Made by a program: the position numbers and the translations under genes. This document shows, one piece after another, positions 43,220 through 52,871 of a stretch of 55,553 nucleotides of DNA. Within the stretch, counting starts at the first letter, position 1. Each line of letters begins with the position of its first letter. The stretch spans positions 1-55,553 of the forward strand of contig NZ_JDUI01000006.1 in the NCBI RefSeq assembly GCF_000771405.1, read 5' to 3'. Under the pieces are notes generated by a model. It did no database searches, was not told where the DNA came from, and saw nothing but the letters and a program-made list of their open reading frames with translations. The stretch is from Bifidobacterium pullorum DSM 20433. GTDB taxonomy: Bacteria > Actinomycetota > Actinomycetes > Actinomycetales > Bifidobacteriaceae.

Positions 43220-45280
43220 TCAGGCCGCCGCCGGCGCCTGCCATATCACGAACGACCGTTCGGGCAGCTGCAGCACGACCGCGCCGGAGGGCCCGACCGT
43301 CACCTGAGAGCCGCCGCCACAAGCCAACGCCTGCGTCGAATCGGCGATACGCCGCCACAAGGCCGCGTCAGCCTCCGCGCCCCCGGAAGAAACCGCCAGT
43401 TCGTCCGGACGGTATCCGGCGTTGGCGGCGATCACCAGATCGCCGACCCGATAGGCCGCGACCTCCGGACCCGCAGGCAATGCGACGTGCGCGCCCCGGC
43501 ACAGTTCGGGATGGCCGCGCCGCACCGCGATCAGCGTCCGGTACCACTCGACCAGCGACGCCATCCGCGCGGCACGATGCCAGTCGAGCAGGTTGAGTTC
43601 CGCCGGTTTGTCGAAGGAGTCGGAGCAGCCGAGTTTGGTACGGGCGAACTCCTCGCCGGACAGCAGGAACGGCAGGCCGGCGGCGGTCATCACCAGTCCC
43701 GCGGCCATCGCGTTGGCCGCGAGCATGTCCGCGATGTCGCCGTGGCATCCGCCGGTTTCGCCGCCTGCCGCACCGCCACCGGCACGACCCGCCGCTTCGC
43801 CGGTTGCCCCGCCTGCCGCGCCGGCCGCGTAGTCCGCCTCCGTCGGCCCTCCCGGGCACATCGTCGCGCACAGCTTGTCCCACAGCGTCAGGTCGTCATG
43901 CGCGGAGACGTACTGCACCAGCTGCATCGGGTCCTTCGGCTCGCCCACCGCGCCGTGCCAGGCGTCCACCGCCTTGCGTACGGACGGTGCGAACGCCCGG
44001 CCGAGACCGTTGACGAAACCGGCCTGGTCGGCGTACAGCACATGGCCTTTGATCGCATCGCGCGTCGCGTCGCAGAACCAGCCGATACGGCGGTCCAGCC
44101 GCAGCGCGCCGCCCTTGTTCGCCAGGATCGTGCCGGGTTCCACGGCCGAATCGGTGGCCGACCATGGTTCGCCGTACAGCAGGATCCCCCGTCCGCCGGG
44201 CAGTGCGTCGACCGAGGCGCGCACGGCGTTCATCGTCTCCGCGTCGATCAGACCCATCAGGTCGAAACGGAACCCGTCGATGTGGTATTCGCGCGCCCAG
44301 TAGGTCACCGAATCCACGATGTACCGGCCGAACATGGCGTGTTCGCTGGCCGTGTCGTTGCCGCAGCCGGAGCCGTTGGCGAGCGCCCCGTCGTCCGTAC
44401 GGCGGCAGAAGTAGCCGGGCACCATGCGCTCGAACCAGTTGTCGGCGGAGTACATGTGGTTGTAGACCACGTCCATGATGACCTTGAACCCGGCGCGGTG
44501 CAGGGCCTGGATCATGGTCTTGCATTCGCGGATGCGCACCTCGCCGTGGTAGGGGTCGGTGCTGTAGGAGCCTTCGGGCACGTTGTAGTTGACCGGGTCG
44601 TACCCCCAGTTGAACTGGCCGTCCTCGGGCAGGGTCTCGTCTACGGAGCCGTAGTCGTAGAACGGCAGCAGCTGCACGCAGGTCACGCCGAGTCGCTTGA
44701 GGTAGTTCAGGCAGGTGGGCGATGCGGGATCGCCCGTGATGTGGGTTCCGTCATGTGTGAAGGCCAGGAACCGCCCGCGATGTTCTGCGGGCACCCCGCA
44801 GTCCGGGTCGTTGCTGAAGTCGCCGATATGGGTCTCCCACACGACCAGTTCGCCGTCGGGAATCTCGGGGCCGCGGTCCTCGTCCCACCCTTCGGGGTCC
44901 GTTTGGGCCAGGTCCACGACCATGCTGCGCGCGCCGTTCACGCCGGCCGCGCGCGCCCAGGGGTCGGCGACGCGGTTCACGGTGCCGTCGGGGAAGGCGA
45001 CCAGAAAGTCGTAGTAGACGCCCGCCAGCCATTCCGGGATCTCCACATGCCAGGTGCCGCGCGGGCCGGACGCCATGGGACGCTCGGCGATGGCGCGTGC
45101 GCCCGGCTCGTCGTCGGAACCGGTGGCGAACAAGCGCAGCGTCACGGCTTCGGCGGTGGGGGCCCAGACGGTGAACGCCGTGCCGTCGGCGGTGAGGCGT
45201 GCGCCCAGCTCGCCGTCGTACACGGGCAACATGGAAATCGGATTGACCGTGGCACGTTGGTAATCACGGGGTTGCGTCAT
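43220..45280 (-). CDS. type I pullulanase (GH13 debranching enzyme)
   Basis: The 686-residue cytoplasmic enzyme has an N-terminal CBM48-like domain and a GH13_14 barrel with the pullulanase sequence FNWGYDPVNYNVPEGSYS. Catalytic regions are VIMDVVYNHMYSADNWF, GFRFDLMGLIDAETM (nucleophile near 341), ILLYGEPWSATDS (near 370) and YVSAHDDLTLWDKL (near 460). It cleaves alpha-1,6 branches of dextrins or glycogen, feeding MalQ and the glucosidases. A Gly/Ala/Glu-rich insert of ~30 residues (43754-43835) interrupts the part after region IV and varies from standard enzymes. I start at the ATG at 45280 (AAGGAG upstream). Confidence 0.93.
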   Translation of the reverse strand: MTQPRDYQRATVNPISMLPVYDGELGARLTADGTAFTVWAPTAEAVTLRLFATGSDDEPGARAIAERPMASGPRGTWHVEIPEWLAGVYYDFLVAFPDGTVNRVADPWARAAGVNGARSMVVDLAQTDPEGWDEDRGPEIPDGELVVWETHIGDFSNDPDCGVPAEHRGRFLAFTHDGTHITGDPASPTCLNYLKRLGVTCVQLLPFYDYGSVDETLPEDGQFNWGYDPVNYNVPEGSYSTDPYHGEVRIRECKTMIQALHRAGFKVIMDVVYNHMYSADNWFERMVPGYFCRRTDDGALANGSGCGNDTASEHAMFGRYIVDSVTYWAREYHIDGFRFDLMGLIDAETMNAVRASVDALPGGRGILLYGEPWSATDSAVEPGTILANKGGALRLDRRIGWFCDATRDAIKGHVLYADQAGFVNGLGRAFAPSVRKAVDAWHGAVGEPKDPMQLVQYVSAHDDLTLWDKLCATMCPGGPTEADYAAGAAGGATGEAAGRAGGGAAGGETGGCHGDIADMLAANAMAAGLVMTAAGLPFLLSGEEFARTKLGCSDSFDKPAELNLLDWHRAARMASLVEWYRTLIAVRRGHPELCRGAHVALPAGPEVAAYRVGDLVIAANAGYRPDELAVSSGGAEADAALWRRIADSTQALACGGGSQVTVGPSGAVVLQLPERSFVIWQAPAAA

Positions 45281-45425
45281 CGGAACTCCTTGCATGACAA
45301 CGATGGTACATGCCCGAGGCAACGATGGTCATTGCTCCGGGCCACCGTCCCGCGGGACGGAGACGGGGAGGAAAGGGATTCCCCCGCCTCCGTCCGCGTG
45401 ACCGGTGTCGGTTTCGAGCGCGGGC

Positions 45426-46331
45426 TCAGCCCTTGACCGCGCCGGACATGGCCTCCTGGTAGTAACGCTGCATCACGATCGTCAGGATGGCAATCGGGAT
45501 GGCGATGATCACGGCGGCGGCCGCGAAACGGGCGAACCAGGAGTTGAGGTACTCACGGCTGAGCATCTGGTACAGGCCCAGCGCCACCGTGTAGTTGTCC
45601 TGCGTGCGGCAGATGGCCTTGGCCATCACGAAGTCGAGCCAGGGACCGAGGAACGCGGTCAGCGCCTGGTAGACGAGCATCGGCTTGCACACCGGCAGGA
45701 TGATCAGCCGGAAGGTCTGCCAGCGGGTGCAGCCGTCGAGCGCGGCGGCCTCGTCCAGGGACATCGGGATGGTGTCCATGTAGCCCTTCATCACGTAGAA
45801 GCCCGCGCCGGCGCCGGCGGAGTACACCAGGATCAGCGCGATGGTGACACCGATGCCCTGAGTCAGGCCCATGGACTTCAAGATGAAGTAGATCACGACC
45901 ACGGACATGATGTTCGGGAACATGCCGAGCACCAGCACCACGTTCATGAAGGACTTGCGGAAGCGGAAGCGCAGGCGGCTCATCGAGAACGCCACGCACA
46001 GCACGAAGAACACGTTGATCAGGCATGAGATCACCGCGATGATGAAGGTGTGCATGAACATCTTCGGGAAGTTCAGGATGTGCGTGTCGGTGAACAGCTG
46101 GATGTAGTTGTCCAGCGTGTACTCCTCCGGGAAGAACGACGGGTTGTACGGACCCGGGTTCGCGTTGAAGCTCTCCATGACCACCCACGCGATCGGGATG
46201 ATCCAGATGATGGCGAGCACCGCCAGCAGCAGGTGGCTCAGCACATCGCCCACGATGCGCCGCTTGCGCTGGTCGTGCAGGAACGGATTGCTTTCGGCCT
46301 TGACAGTGGCCGACTGGGTTGCATGGCTCAC
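45426..46331 (-). CDS. maltodextrin-type ABC permease (MalG-like)
   Basis: The 301-residue permease has a cytoplasmic N-terminus, six helices and the EAA motif LDEAAALDGCTRWQTFRLII. It forms the channel with the MalF-like protein, whose stop codon overlaps its start by 4 bp (46328-46331), a sign of coupled translation. The C-terminal QRYYQEAMSGAVKG is typical of MalG. It is the last gene of the second importer operon. Maltose or maltodextrin is the likely substrate. Confidence 0.94.
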   Translation of the reverse strand: MSHATQSATVKAESNPFLHDQRKRRIVGDVLSHLLLAVLAIIWIIPIAWVVMESFNANPGPYNPSFFPEEYTLDNYIQLFTDTHILNFPKMFMHTFIIAVISCLINVFFVLCVAFSMSRLRFRFRKSFMNVVLVLGMFPNIMSVVVIYFILKSMGLTQGIGVTIALILVYSAGAGAGFYVMKGYMDTIPMSLDEAAALDGCTRWQTFRLIILPVCKPMLVYQALTAFLGPWLDFVMAKAICRTQDNYTVALGLYQMLSREYLNSWFARFAAAAVIIAIPIAILTIVMQRYYQEAMSGAVKG

Positions 46332-47728
46332 CGGAAGCCTCCTTCGTTCTTATAGGAACCGCTGCTGCGGTAGGTGATCAGCGAGACGATCGCCAGCACC
46401 ACGAATGTGAAGATGCCGATGACGCCGCCGAGGTTGTAGTCGCCGCGATCCACCGTGAGCTTGTACAGCCAGGTGATGAGCAGGTCGGTGGAGCCGGCGG
46501 TGTCGCCGACGGCGGTCGGGTTGCCTCCGGACAGCAGGTAGATGACGTTGAAGTTGTTCACGTTGCCGGTGAACGTGGTGATCAGGTACGGGGTGAGCAC
46601 GAACACCAGGTACGGCATCGTGATGCGGGTGAACGTCTGCCACCAGTTCGCGCCGTCGATCCTGGCGGCCTCGTACTGGTCGGCGGGGATGTTCTGCAGG
46701 ATGCCGGTGATCTGCATGATGGTGAACGGGATGCCGATCCACAGGTTCACGACGATCACGGTCACGCGGGCCCAGGTCGGGTCGGTGAAGAACGGCAGCG
46801 GATCGGTGATCCACCCCCAGGATTCGAGCGTGCTGTTGATGGCGCCCTCCGGCTGGAGCATCTGGTTGATGGCCAGCAGGGAGACGAACTGCGGCACGGC
46901 CATCGACAGCGAGAAGATCGACCGCCACATGCCTTTGAAGTGCGTGGTCTTGCGGTTGATGATCATCGCCAGGAACAGGCCGAAGAAGAAGTTCAGGAAC
47001 GTGGCGAAGATCGCCCAGATCAGCGTCCAACCGAGCACACGCACGAACTGGTCGGCGGTCACCGCGCCGGTCTCGGCGAACAGCGAACCGAAGTTCTTGA
47101 AGCCCACCCAGTCGAACAGCAGCACATGATCGGAGTCGTAGCTGGTGAACGCGATGCAGATCATGATGAGCGTCGGCAGCACGGTGAACACCAGGATGCC
47201 CACCACCGGCAGGAACATCATCGAGACCTGCGCGTTGCGGTCGGTCAGGTTGCGCCAGTCGTCCAGCAGCGTGGGCGCGGCGCCGGTCTCGCGCTGGAGC
47301 ACCTGCGCCTTGTAGGCGCTGCGCACCGCGTACGACCAGAACACCACGAACAGGACGGTGATGAACACCGTGGCCACGCCGGCGGTCAGCAGCAGCACGG
47401 AGTTGTCGCCGGCGTCGTAGTACCAGTAGCCGTCGATCTTCTGGCGGGTCTGGGTGCGCGACCCCAACGAGACGAGCGTGCCGAGGCTGCCGACGCCCAC
47501 CGTCGCCATGTAGACGATGTAGGCGATCTCGACGGCCAGGAACAGCAGGCCCTTGACAATCTGCTTGCGGGCGATGTTGCCCGCGCCCAGGATCAGGAAC
47601 GACAGGCGCGTCAGGGCGTCGCCGTCCTTGGCGGCCGCGCGCAGCGTGTAGCGCGACGGCGGGATATAGTCCGTCTTGCGGCGGATCAGGCCACGCTTGG
47701 CGGGGCGTGGCGAAACGGTTGCTTCCAT
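46328..47728 (-). CDS. maltodextrin-type ABC permease (MalF-like, long form)
   Basis: The 466-residue permease is longer than the other MalF-like protein in this window. It has an extra N-terminal ~150 residues with additional helices before the permease core, as in MalF. The EAA loop is YEAARIDGANWWQTFTRITM. The ATG at 47728 has GGAAGGG upstream; a TTG two codons earlier (47734) is less likely. It lies between the binding-protein gene (20-bp gap) and the malG-like gene (4-bp overlap). Confidence 0.94.
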   Translation of the reverse strand: MEATVSPRPAKRGLIRRKTDYIPPSRYTLRAAAKDGDALTRLSFLILGAGNIARKQIVKGLLFLAVEIAYIVYMATVGVGSLGTLVSLGSRTQTRQKIDGYWYYDAGDNSVLLLTAGVATVFITVLFVVFWSYAVRSAYKAQVLQRETGAAPTLLDDWRNLTDRNAQVSMMFLPVVGILVFTVLPTLIMICIAFTSYDSDHVLLFDWVGFKNFGSLFAETGAVTADQFVRVLGWTLIWAIFATFLNFFFGLFLAMIINRKTTHFKGMWRSIFSLSMAVPQFVSLLAINQMLQPEGAINSTLESWGWITDPLPFFTDPTWARVTVIVVNLWIGIPFTIMQITGILQNIPADQYEAARIDGANWWQTFTRITMPYLVFVLTPYLITTFTGNVNNFNVIYLLSGGNPTAVGDTAGSTDLLITWLYKLTVDRGDYNLGGVIGIFTFVVLAIVSLITYRSSGSYKNEGGFR

Positions 47729-47747
47729 GTTCAAACCCTTCCTTGCG

Positions 47748-48995
47748 TCACATCAGGCTCTCGTAGGACGCCATCCACCGCTCGGTCTGCTCGGCCGCGT
47801 TGTCCAGCGTGACCTCGCCGTTGTAGATGGCCTTGCCGAAGTTCTCACAGGGGACCCAGAAGTTGTTCATCTCCGAGATGGACGGCTGGACCACCGACGT
47901 GTTGGCGATCGTATCGATCTGTGCCTGGGCCACGGCGTCGGCCTCGACCTCGGGCAGCGCGGCCACCTTGACGTCCGAGGGGATGACCGAGCGCATCGTG
48001 TAGTGCTTCTCCTGCGAGTAGGTGCCGGACAGGAACGCGGCGAACTGGTCGGCGGCCTTCGGATGCTTGCTGTACGGATTCCACGCGTACACGGTGGATC
48101 CGGCGAACGCCTTCATCCGCACCTGCTGTCCGTTCAGGGTGAAGCAGGGCAGCTGCGCCACGCCCCAGTCGTCGCCGAGGTTCGCGCGCACGGTGGCGGC
48201 GTCCCAGTTGCCGGTGAAGACCACGTCCACCGACCCGTCCTTCAGGCCCGCCAGACCGGAGCCGTTGGAGTCGAGTACGAAGTTCGGGTTGTTGCGGAAA
48301 TTGACCAGGTACTCGGTCACGGCCGCGCCGATCTCTCCGCCGAACTGCACGCCGGCCGCGCCGTCGGTGCCGTCGGGACCGAACAGCTCGCCGCCGGCGC
48401 CCATGTAGAACGCCGGCACGTACCACGAGTTGGTCAGCGGGAAGGAGACCTTGCCCTTGGCCAGCATGGCGTCCAGCGACGTGATGTCCTCTTCGGTGAA
48501 CTTGCTCTTGCGGTAGTACATGAACCAGGTGTTGCCGGCCAGCGGCACGCCGTAGACGTTGCCGTCCTCGCCGCGCACCGTGTCCAGCATGGTCTCGCTG
48601 CCTTCGGTCTGCTCCTCCAGCTGCGCCATCGTCGGATCGCTGACCTGGCCGATCGCGCCGGCGTCCAGCAGGGTGCCCAGCTGGTCGGAGGCGAACGAGT
48701 AGACGTCGGCCGCCACGGTCGGGTCCTGCTTGGCCACGCCCGCGGCGTCGGCGGAGGCGACGACCTGGTTCTTCCAGGTGATGTTGTATTCGGGGTGTTC
48801 CTCCTGGAATGCCTTCTCCATTTCCTGGAGCCAGGAGTCCTCATTGGCCTGGTCCTCCTGGGATGCCCAGACGACCAGGGTGATGTTCTCGGCGTCGCCG
48901 TTGGCCGATGTGCCCGGCTCGCAGGCGGAGAGCCCTCCTGCGAACAGCGCACATGCCGCCACGGCCGCCAAGGCCTTGTTCCATCGCGCAATCAT
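47748..48995 (-). CDS. maltose/maltodextrin-binding lipoprotein (MalE-like)
   Basis: The 415-residue protein has a lipoprotein signal (MIARWNKALAAVAACALFAG then GLSACEPG; lipobox LSAC, Cys near 25) and a family 1 sugar-binding fold. Recognisable MalE-type blocks are ITLVVWASQEDQANEDSWLQ, GVPLAGNTWFMYYRKSKF, and FTGNWDAATVRANLGDDWGV. I start at the ATG at 48995; the longer frame to 49073 lacks a signal peptide at its end. It captures maltodextrins for the MalF/MalG-like pair. Its promoter region carries several LacI-type operators shared with the divergent amylase-like gene. Confidence 0.94.
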   Translation of the reverse strand: MIARWNKALAAVAACALFAGGLSACEPGTSANGDAENITLVVWASQEDQANEDSWLQEMEKAFQEEHPEYNITWKNQVVASADAAGVAKQDPTVAADVYSFASDQLGTLLDAGAIGQVSDPTMAQLEEQTEGSETMLDTVRGEDGNVYGVPLAGNTWFMYYRKSKFTEEDITSLDAMLAKGKVSFPLTNSWYVPAFYMGAGGELFGPDGTDGAAGVQFGGEIGAAVTEYLVNFRNNPNFVLDSNGSGLAGLKDGSVDVVFTGNWDAATVRANLGDDWGVAQLPCFTLNGQQVRMKAFAGSTVYAWNPYSKHPKAADQFAAFLSGTYSQEKHYTMRSVIPSDVKVAALPEVEADAVAQAQIDTIANTSVVQPSISEMNNFWVPCENFGKAIYNGEVTLDNAAEQTERWMASYESLM

Positions 48996-49369
48996 CGTTG
49001 ATTTTTTCCTTTCTTCGGGCCCGACTGCGGTATCCGAACCCGCAATGCGGCGAACCCCGAAACACGTTGGCAATCATGGCGTCAACTGTTTGACAACGAT
49101 TGCACAAGCGCCGTTTCAGTACAGGCAATATCCCGCATTGCTGATGAAAGTATAACCCGTATTGCAAACGTTCGCAACACGTGTTGCCCTCATCTTTTCA
49201 CAAGAGATTACGCATCTCCACATCCGCCCCCTCTTCCGCCGCCATAGTAATGTAAACGTTCGCATGTTCACGGCCGCATCGTGGCATAATCAGACGGTAT
49301 ATGCGAGCGCGCCGCGCCGACCCGCGTCCCCGCCAGCAGCCGCCCGCCAACCCCGAAGAAAGGACCGAC
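48996..49369. promoter_or_regulatory. divergent regulatory region with at least three LacI-type operators
   Basis: This 374-bp gap between divergent genes holds TGACAACGATTGCA (49091-49104), TGCAAACGTTCGCA (49163-49176, overlapping the perfect palindrome GCAACACGTGTTGC at 49174-49187) and TGTAAACGTTCGCA (49251-49264). The first two face the binding-protein operon, the last the GH13 gene at 49370. No gene is supported. Confidence 0.82.
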
Positions 49370-50977
49370 ATGCCCAGTATGTTCCCCCGACCCCAATGGC
49401 TCGCCACGGCTCGGTTCTACGAGATCTACCCGCAGAGCTTCGCCGATTCGAACGGCGACGGCATCGGCGACATCCCCGGCATCGTCTCCCGGCTCGACTA
49501 CATCCGCGACCTCGGCTGCAACGCCCTGTGGATCAACCCCTGCTTCGACTCACCGTTCAAGGACGCGGGCTACGACGTGCGCGACTACCTCAAGGTCGCC
49601 CCGCGCTACGGCACCAACGACGACCTCATCACCCTGTTCGACGAGGCCCATCGGCGCGGCATGCACGTGCTGCTCGACCTGGTCCCCGGCCACACCAGCG
49701 AGGAACACCCCTGGTTCCGAATCAGCAGCCGGGCGGAACGCAACCAGTACTCCGACCGCTACATCTGGACCGACTCGTGGATGTCGGGCGCGGATGGGCT
49801 GCCGTTCGTCGGCGGGGAGGCGCCGCGCGACGGCACCTACGTACTGAACTTCTTCAAATGCCAGCCCGCGCTCAACTACGGCTTCGCGCACCCCGAACGC
49901 CCCTGGCAGATGGGCGTGGACTCCCCCGCCGCCGAGGACACCCGCCAGGCCATGGTCGACGTCATGCGCTTCTGGCTCGGCCAGGGCTGCGACGGCTTCC
50001 GCGTGGACATGGCCAATTCGCTGGTCAAGAACGACGACGCCGGCAAAACCGCCACCATCGCCGCCTGGCGGCAGATGCTCGGCACCATCAAGCGCGAATA
50101 CCCCGAGGCGGCGTTCGTCTCCGAATGGGGCGTGCCCGAACAGGCGTTGCGGGCCGGGTTCGACATGGACTTCTACCTGGATTGGAGCTGGGACCGCAAC
50201 GGATACTATCTGCTGTGCCGCGACACCCTGGATCCGCTGGACCGCAAGCATGATCGCAGCTACTTCTGCGCGCACGGCGGCGGCAGCATCCACGGATTCC
50301 TCGACCAGTACCTGCCGCAGTACGAGGCGACCAGGGACGACGGCTACTTCTGTCTGATCACCTGCAACCACGACACCGCCCGACTGGCACCGCGGCTCAC
50401 CCCGGATGAACTCGCCATCGCCTACGGCATGATCCTGACGATGCCCGGCGTGCCGTTCCTGTATTACGGCGACGAGATCGGCATGCGCTACCGCAACCTG
50501 CCCACCAAGGAGGGCGGCTACGTCCGCACCGGCACCCGCACGCCGATGCAATGGGATGCGAGCGCCAACCTCGGATTCTCCACCGCCGACGCCTCGGACC
50601 TGTATCTGCCGGTCGACCCGGCCGCCGACGCGCCCACCGTCGCGGCCCAGCGGGATGACGCGCATTCGCTGTTCCAGTGGGTGCGCGGGCTGCTCGCCCT
50701 GCGCGCCCGCCATCCCGCGCTCAACGCCGACGCCCCGTTCGACGTCGTCGCCGCACCCGATAACGGTCGCCTGTTCGCCTACTCACGCACCGCCCTGGAC
50801 GGCTCGGAACGCCTGGTCGTCGCGCTCAATCCCGGCCTTGAGCCCGAAACCTGCGCCATGCCGGAATCGGACTCGTCGCACGGCACCCCTACGATGGTGT
50901 TCAACCGGGGAGAGGTCACGGTCAACGACGCCAGTGTGACGCTCGGTCCGCAAAGCCTTGGCGTATTCGCCATATGA
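49370..50977 (+). CDS. GH13 family alpha-amylase/glucosidase-like enzyme
   Basis: The 535-residue enzyme has a full GH13 barrel. Region I is LLDLVPGHTSEEHPWF, and region II GFRVDMANSLVKN carries the nucleophile near 212. Region III FVSEWGVPEQAL carries the acid/base near 250, and region IV is ITCNHDTARLAPR near 333. It also contains PGVPFLYYGDEIGMRYRNLP, as in oligo-1,6-glucosidase-like GH13 members, but is distinct from the enzyme at 37783. No signal peptide. I start at the ATG at 49370 (AAGGA 5 nt upstream). Divergent from the MalEFG-like operon and sharing its operators, it probably cleaves imported maltodextrins; exact specificity is unknown. The HAD gene follows 15 bp later. Confidence 0.9.
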   Translation: MPSMFPRPQWLATARFYEIYPQSFADSNGDGIGDIPGIVSRLDYIRDLGCNALWINPCFDSPFKDAGYDVRDYLKVAPRYGTNDDLITLFDEAHRRGMHVLLDLVPGHTSEEHPWFRISSRAERNQYSDRYIWTDSWMSGADGLPFVGGEAPRDGTYVLNFFKCQPALNYGFAHPERPWQMGVDSPAAEDTRQAMVDVMRFWLGQGCDGFRVDMANSLVKNDDAGKTATIAAWRQMLGTIKREYPEAAFVSEWGVPEQALRAGFDMDFYLDWSWDRNGYYLLCRDTLDPLDRKHDRSYFCAHGGGSIHGFLDQYLPQYEATRDDGYFCLITCNHDTARLAPRLTPDELAIAYGMILTMPGVPFLYYGDEIGMRYRNLPTKEGGYVRTGTRTPMQWDASANLGFSTADASDLYLPVDPAADAPTVAAQRDDAHSLFQWVRGLLALRARHPALNADAPFDVVAAPDNGRLFAYSRTALDGSERLVVALNPGLEPETCAMPESDSSHGTPTMVFNRGEVTVNDASVTLGPQSLGVFAI

Positions 50978-50992
50978 CAGAGGGTGGTTCCA

Positions 50993-51784
50993 ATGGATTC
51001 GGGGATGCAACGATTCCGCACGGTAGCGACGGCCCATGACACCGGCGCCCGCCGGTATGACGTCGTGCTCTTCGATCTGTACGGCACACTGGTCGATATC
51101 CGCACCGACGAGGAGTCCATCGACGCATGGGAGCAGCTGCGCGACTTCCTCGACGACGCCGGCGCCCACTATGACAACGCCGACCAGCTGCGCGACCGGT
51201 TCACGGGTGCGAAGGCGCTATGCAGCGTGGTGCCGCCCGGATACGATGCGGAATTCTACGAGCCCGATCTGCTGCCCGCCTACCGCGCGATGTTCTCGCT
51301 GCGCGGCATGCGCGTGGGCGAACGTATGAGCCGCAAGGCCGCATGGGTGTTCCGTCAGGCGTCGACGCGGCTGATCTGGCTGTATCCGGGTGCCATCGAC
51401 ATGCTGCGGCTGCTCAAACGGCAAGGGGTGCGCATCGTGTTGCTGAGCAACGCCCAATCCTGTTACACGCGCCCGGAGCTGACCGTGCTGGGCTTGGACG
51501 ATGTCTTCGACGACGTGCTGATTTCCAGCGAGGAACACGTCAGGAAGCCCGGCCGCGAGTTCTTCGCCCACGCCCTGGCCCGTCAGGGCGTCACTCCCGA
51601 CAGGGCCGTGATGGTCGGCAATGACGAGGACTGCGACATCCTCGGGGCCCGGAGTGCCGGCATCGACGGCATCTATCTGCGCACCGGCATCTCGCCGTAT
51701 ACCGATCCGATGGAGTCCTCCGCCGCGGTGCTCTCGCTCAAGGGCGCCGACTACGAGGGGCTGGTCCGGTTCCTGTTGGCCTGA
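50993..51784 (+). CDS. HAD-superfamily hydrolase (IA variant)
   Basis: The 263-residue protein carries the HAD motifs: DVVLFDLYGTLVDIRTDE (nucleophile aspartate near 26), RIVLLSNAQSCYTRPEL, VRKPGREFFAHALAR, and MVGNDEDCDILGARSAG. A helical cap follows motif I. The ATG at 50993 has AGAGGG about 8 nt upstream, three codons after an in-frame GTG (50984). It is 15 bp after the GH13 gene and ends only 6 bp from the convergent lacI stop. In an operon with a glucosidase it may be a sugar-phosphate phosphatase or phosphoglucomutase-like enzyme. Confidence 0.88.
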   Translation: MDSGMQRFRTVATAHDTGARRYDVVLFDLYGTLVDIRTDEESIDAWEQLRDFLDDAGAHYDNADQLRDRFTGAKALCSVVPPGYDAEFYEPDLLPAYRAMFSLRGMRVGERMSRKAAWVFRQASTRLIWLYPGAIDMLRLLKRQGVRIVLLSNAQSCYTRPELTVLGLDDVFDDVLISSEEHVRKPGREFFAHALARQGVTPDRAVMVGNDEDCDILGARSAGIDGIYLRTGISPYTDPMESSAAVLSLKGADYEGLVRFLLA

Positions 51785-51790
51785 GGCCCG

Positions 51791-52816
51791 CTACTCGCCG
51801 GTATACAGTTGATCGGTGTCGCGCAGCACCAGATGCGCCTTGACCAGTTCGTGCGGCTGCTCCACCGGCTCCCCCTTGATCAGGCTCAGTCCCTTGCGGG
51901 CGATGGCTCGGCCCATCTCGCGCGGATTCTGCCGCATCGTCGTCAGACCGACGGTGTCGGCGTACGGCGCGTCGTCGAATCCGATGATCGAGTAATCCTG
52001 CGGCGTGTGGTGGCCGTACCGTCCCAACCGCAGCACCAGCGGAATCGCCATCATATCCATCTGGCAGCAGATGGCGTCCGGGAAATCATCCAGCGCCAGC
52101 AACGCCGACAGCGTCGACTCCACGAACTCCGTGCCGCGGGGTACGGTCAGCACCTCCCACTGCAGGTCATGGTTCTGCGCGCCGATCTCGCAGGCACGGA
52201 TGAACCCGCGCCCGCGCGCGTCAATGCTGGAGTGCATGGTCTCCACCGGCGCGGAACAGGTGTAGACGATATGCCGATGCCCCAGGTTGATCAGATGCTG
52301 GGCCGCCGTGAACATCCCGTCCTCGTCATCGATGCTGATCGAGGCGTCGAAGCCTTCGATCGTCGGGGTGTTGACGCCCAAGATCGGCACATGGATGCGC
52401 TTGAGCTGCTCGATCTCCTGCTGATCCACCGCGAACGAGGCCACGAACACGGCATCGACGTTGCGCCGCACCGGCAGCGTGGAGAAGAACTCGCGCCTGG
52501 CCTGCGCCGTGTCGATGTGCTGATATAGCGAGATGTCATAGCCGGCGTCATGCATCACCGACTCGATCCCGGCGAAGACCTGCGTATTGAACCAGCTGGC
52601 GATGTCCTCGTTCATCAGCAGCGCCACGCGGTAGGTCTGCCCCGATTTCAGCGCGGTCGCCGAACGGGAGATATTGAAATCCAGACGGTCCGCGGTTTCC
52701 AGCACCTTGTTGCGTGTCTTCTCCGAAACCAGCTCCGGCCGGGTGAACGCACGGGATACGGTGGAAATCGACACACCGGCGGCTTCCGCCACCTCACGAA
52801 TACCGGCCTTGTCCAT
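51791..52816 (-). CDS. LacI-family transcriptional repressor (island regulator 2)
   Basis: The 341-residue protein has an N-terminal HTH (IREVAEAAGVSISTVSRAFT, then RPELVSEKTRNKVLETADRL) and a ligand-binding domain ending in the conserved TVGLTTMRQNPREMGRAIAR. I start at the ATG at 52816, with GGGAGG upstream; ATGs at 52837/52834 would add seven codons through the ribosome site. Its recognition segment is identical to that of the LacI protein at 36583, but the sensor domains differ. The upstream gap carries a 13-bp inverted repeat, likely an autoregulatory operator. Expected role: control of the MalEFG-like operon and GH13 gene. Confidence 0.92.
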   Translation of the reverse strand: MDKAGIREVAEAAGVSISTVSRAFTRPELVSEKTRNKVLETADRLDFNISRSATALKSGQTYRVALLMNEDIASWFNTQVFAGIESVMHDAGYDISLYQHIDTAQARREFFSTLPVRRNVDAVFVASFAVDQQEIEQLKRIHVPILGVNTPTIEGFDASISIDDEDGMFTAAQHLINLGHRHIVYTCSAPVETMHSSIDARGRGFIRACEIGAQNHDLQWEVLTVPRGTEFVESTLSALLALDDFPDAICCQMDMMAIPLVLRLGRYGHHTPQDYSIIGFDDAPYADTVGLTTMRQNPREMGRAIARKGLSLIKGEPVEQPHELVKAHLVLRDTDQLYTGE

Positions 52817-52871
52817 GCACACGCCTCCCTGCATCATCGTGACGCAGCCACGCAGCCACAGTCACGGCATC

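Noticed and set aside
43139..45436. 765-codon plus-strand frame opposite pullulanase
   Set aside because: Antisense shadow of a clear GH13 debranching enzyme.
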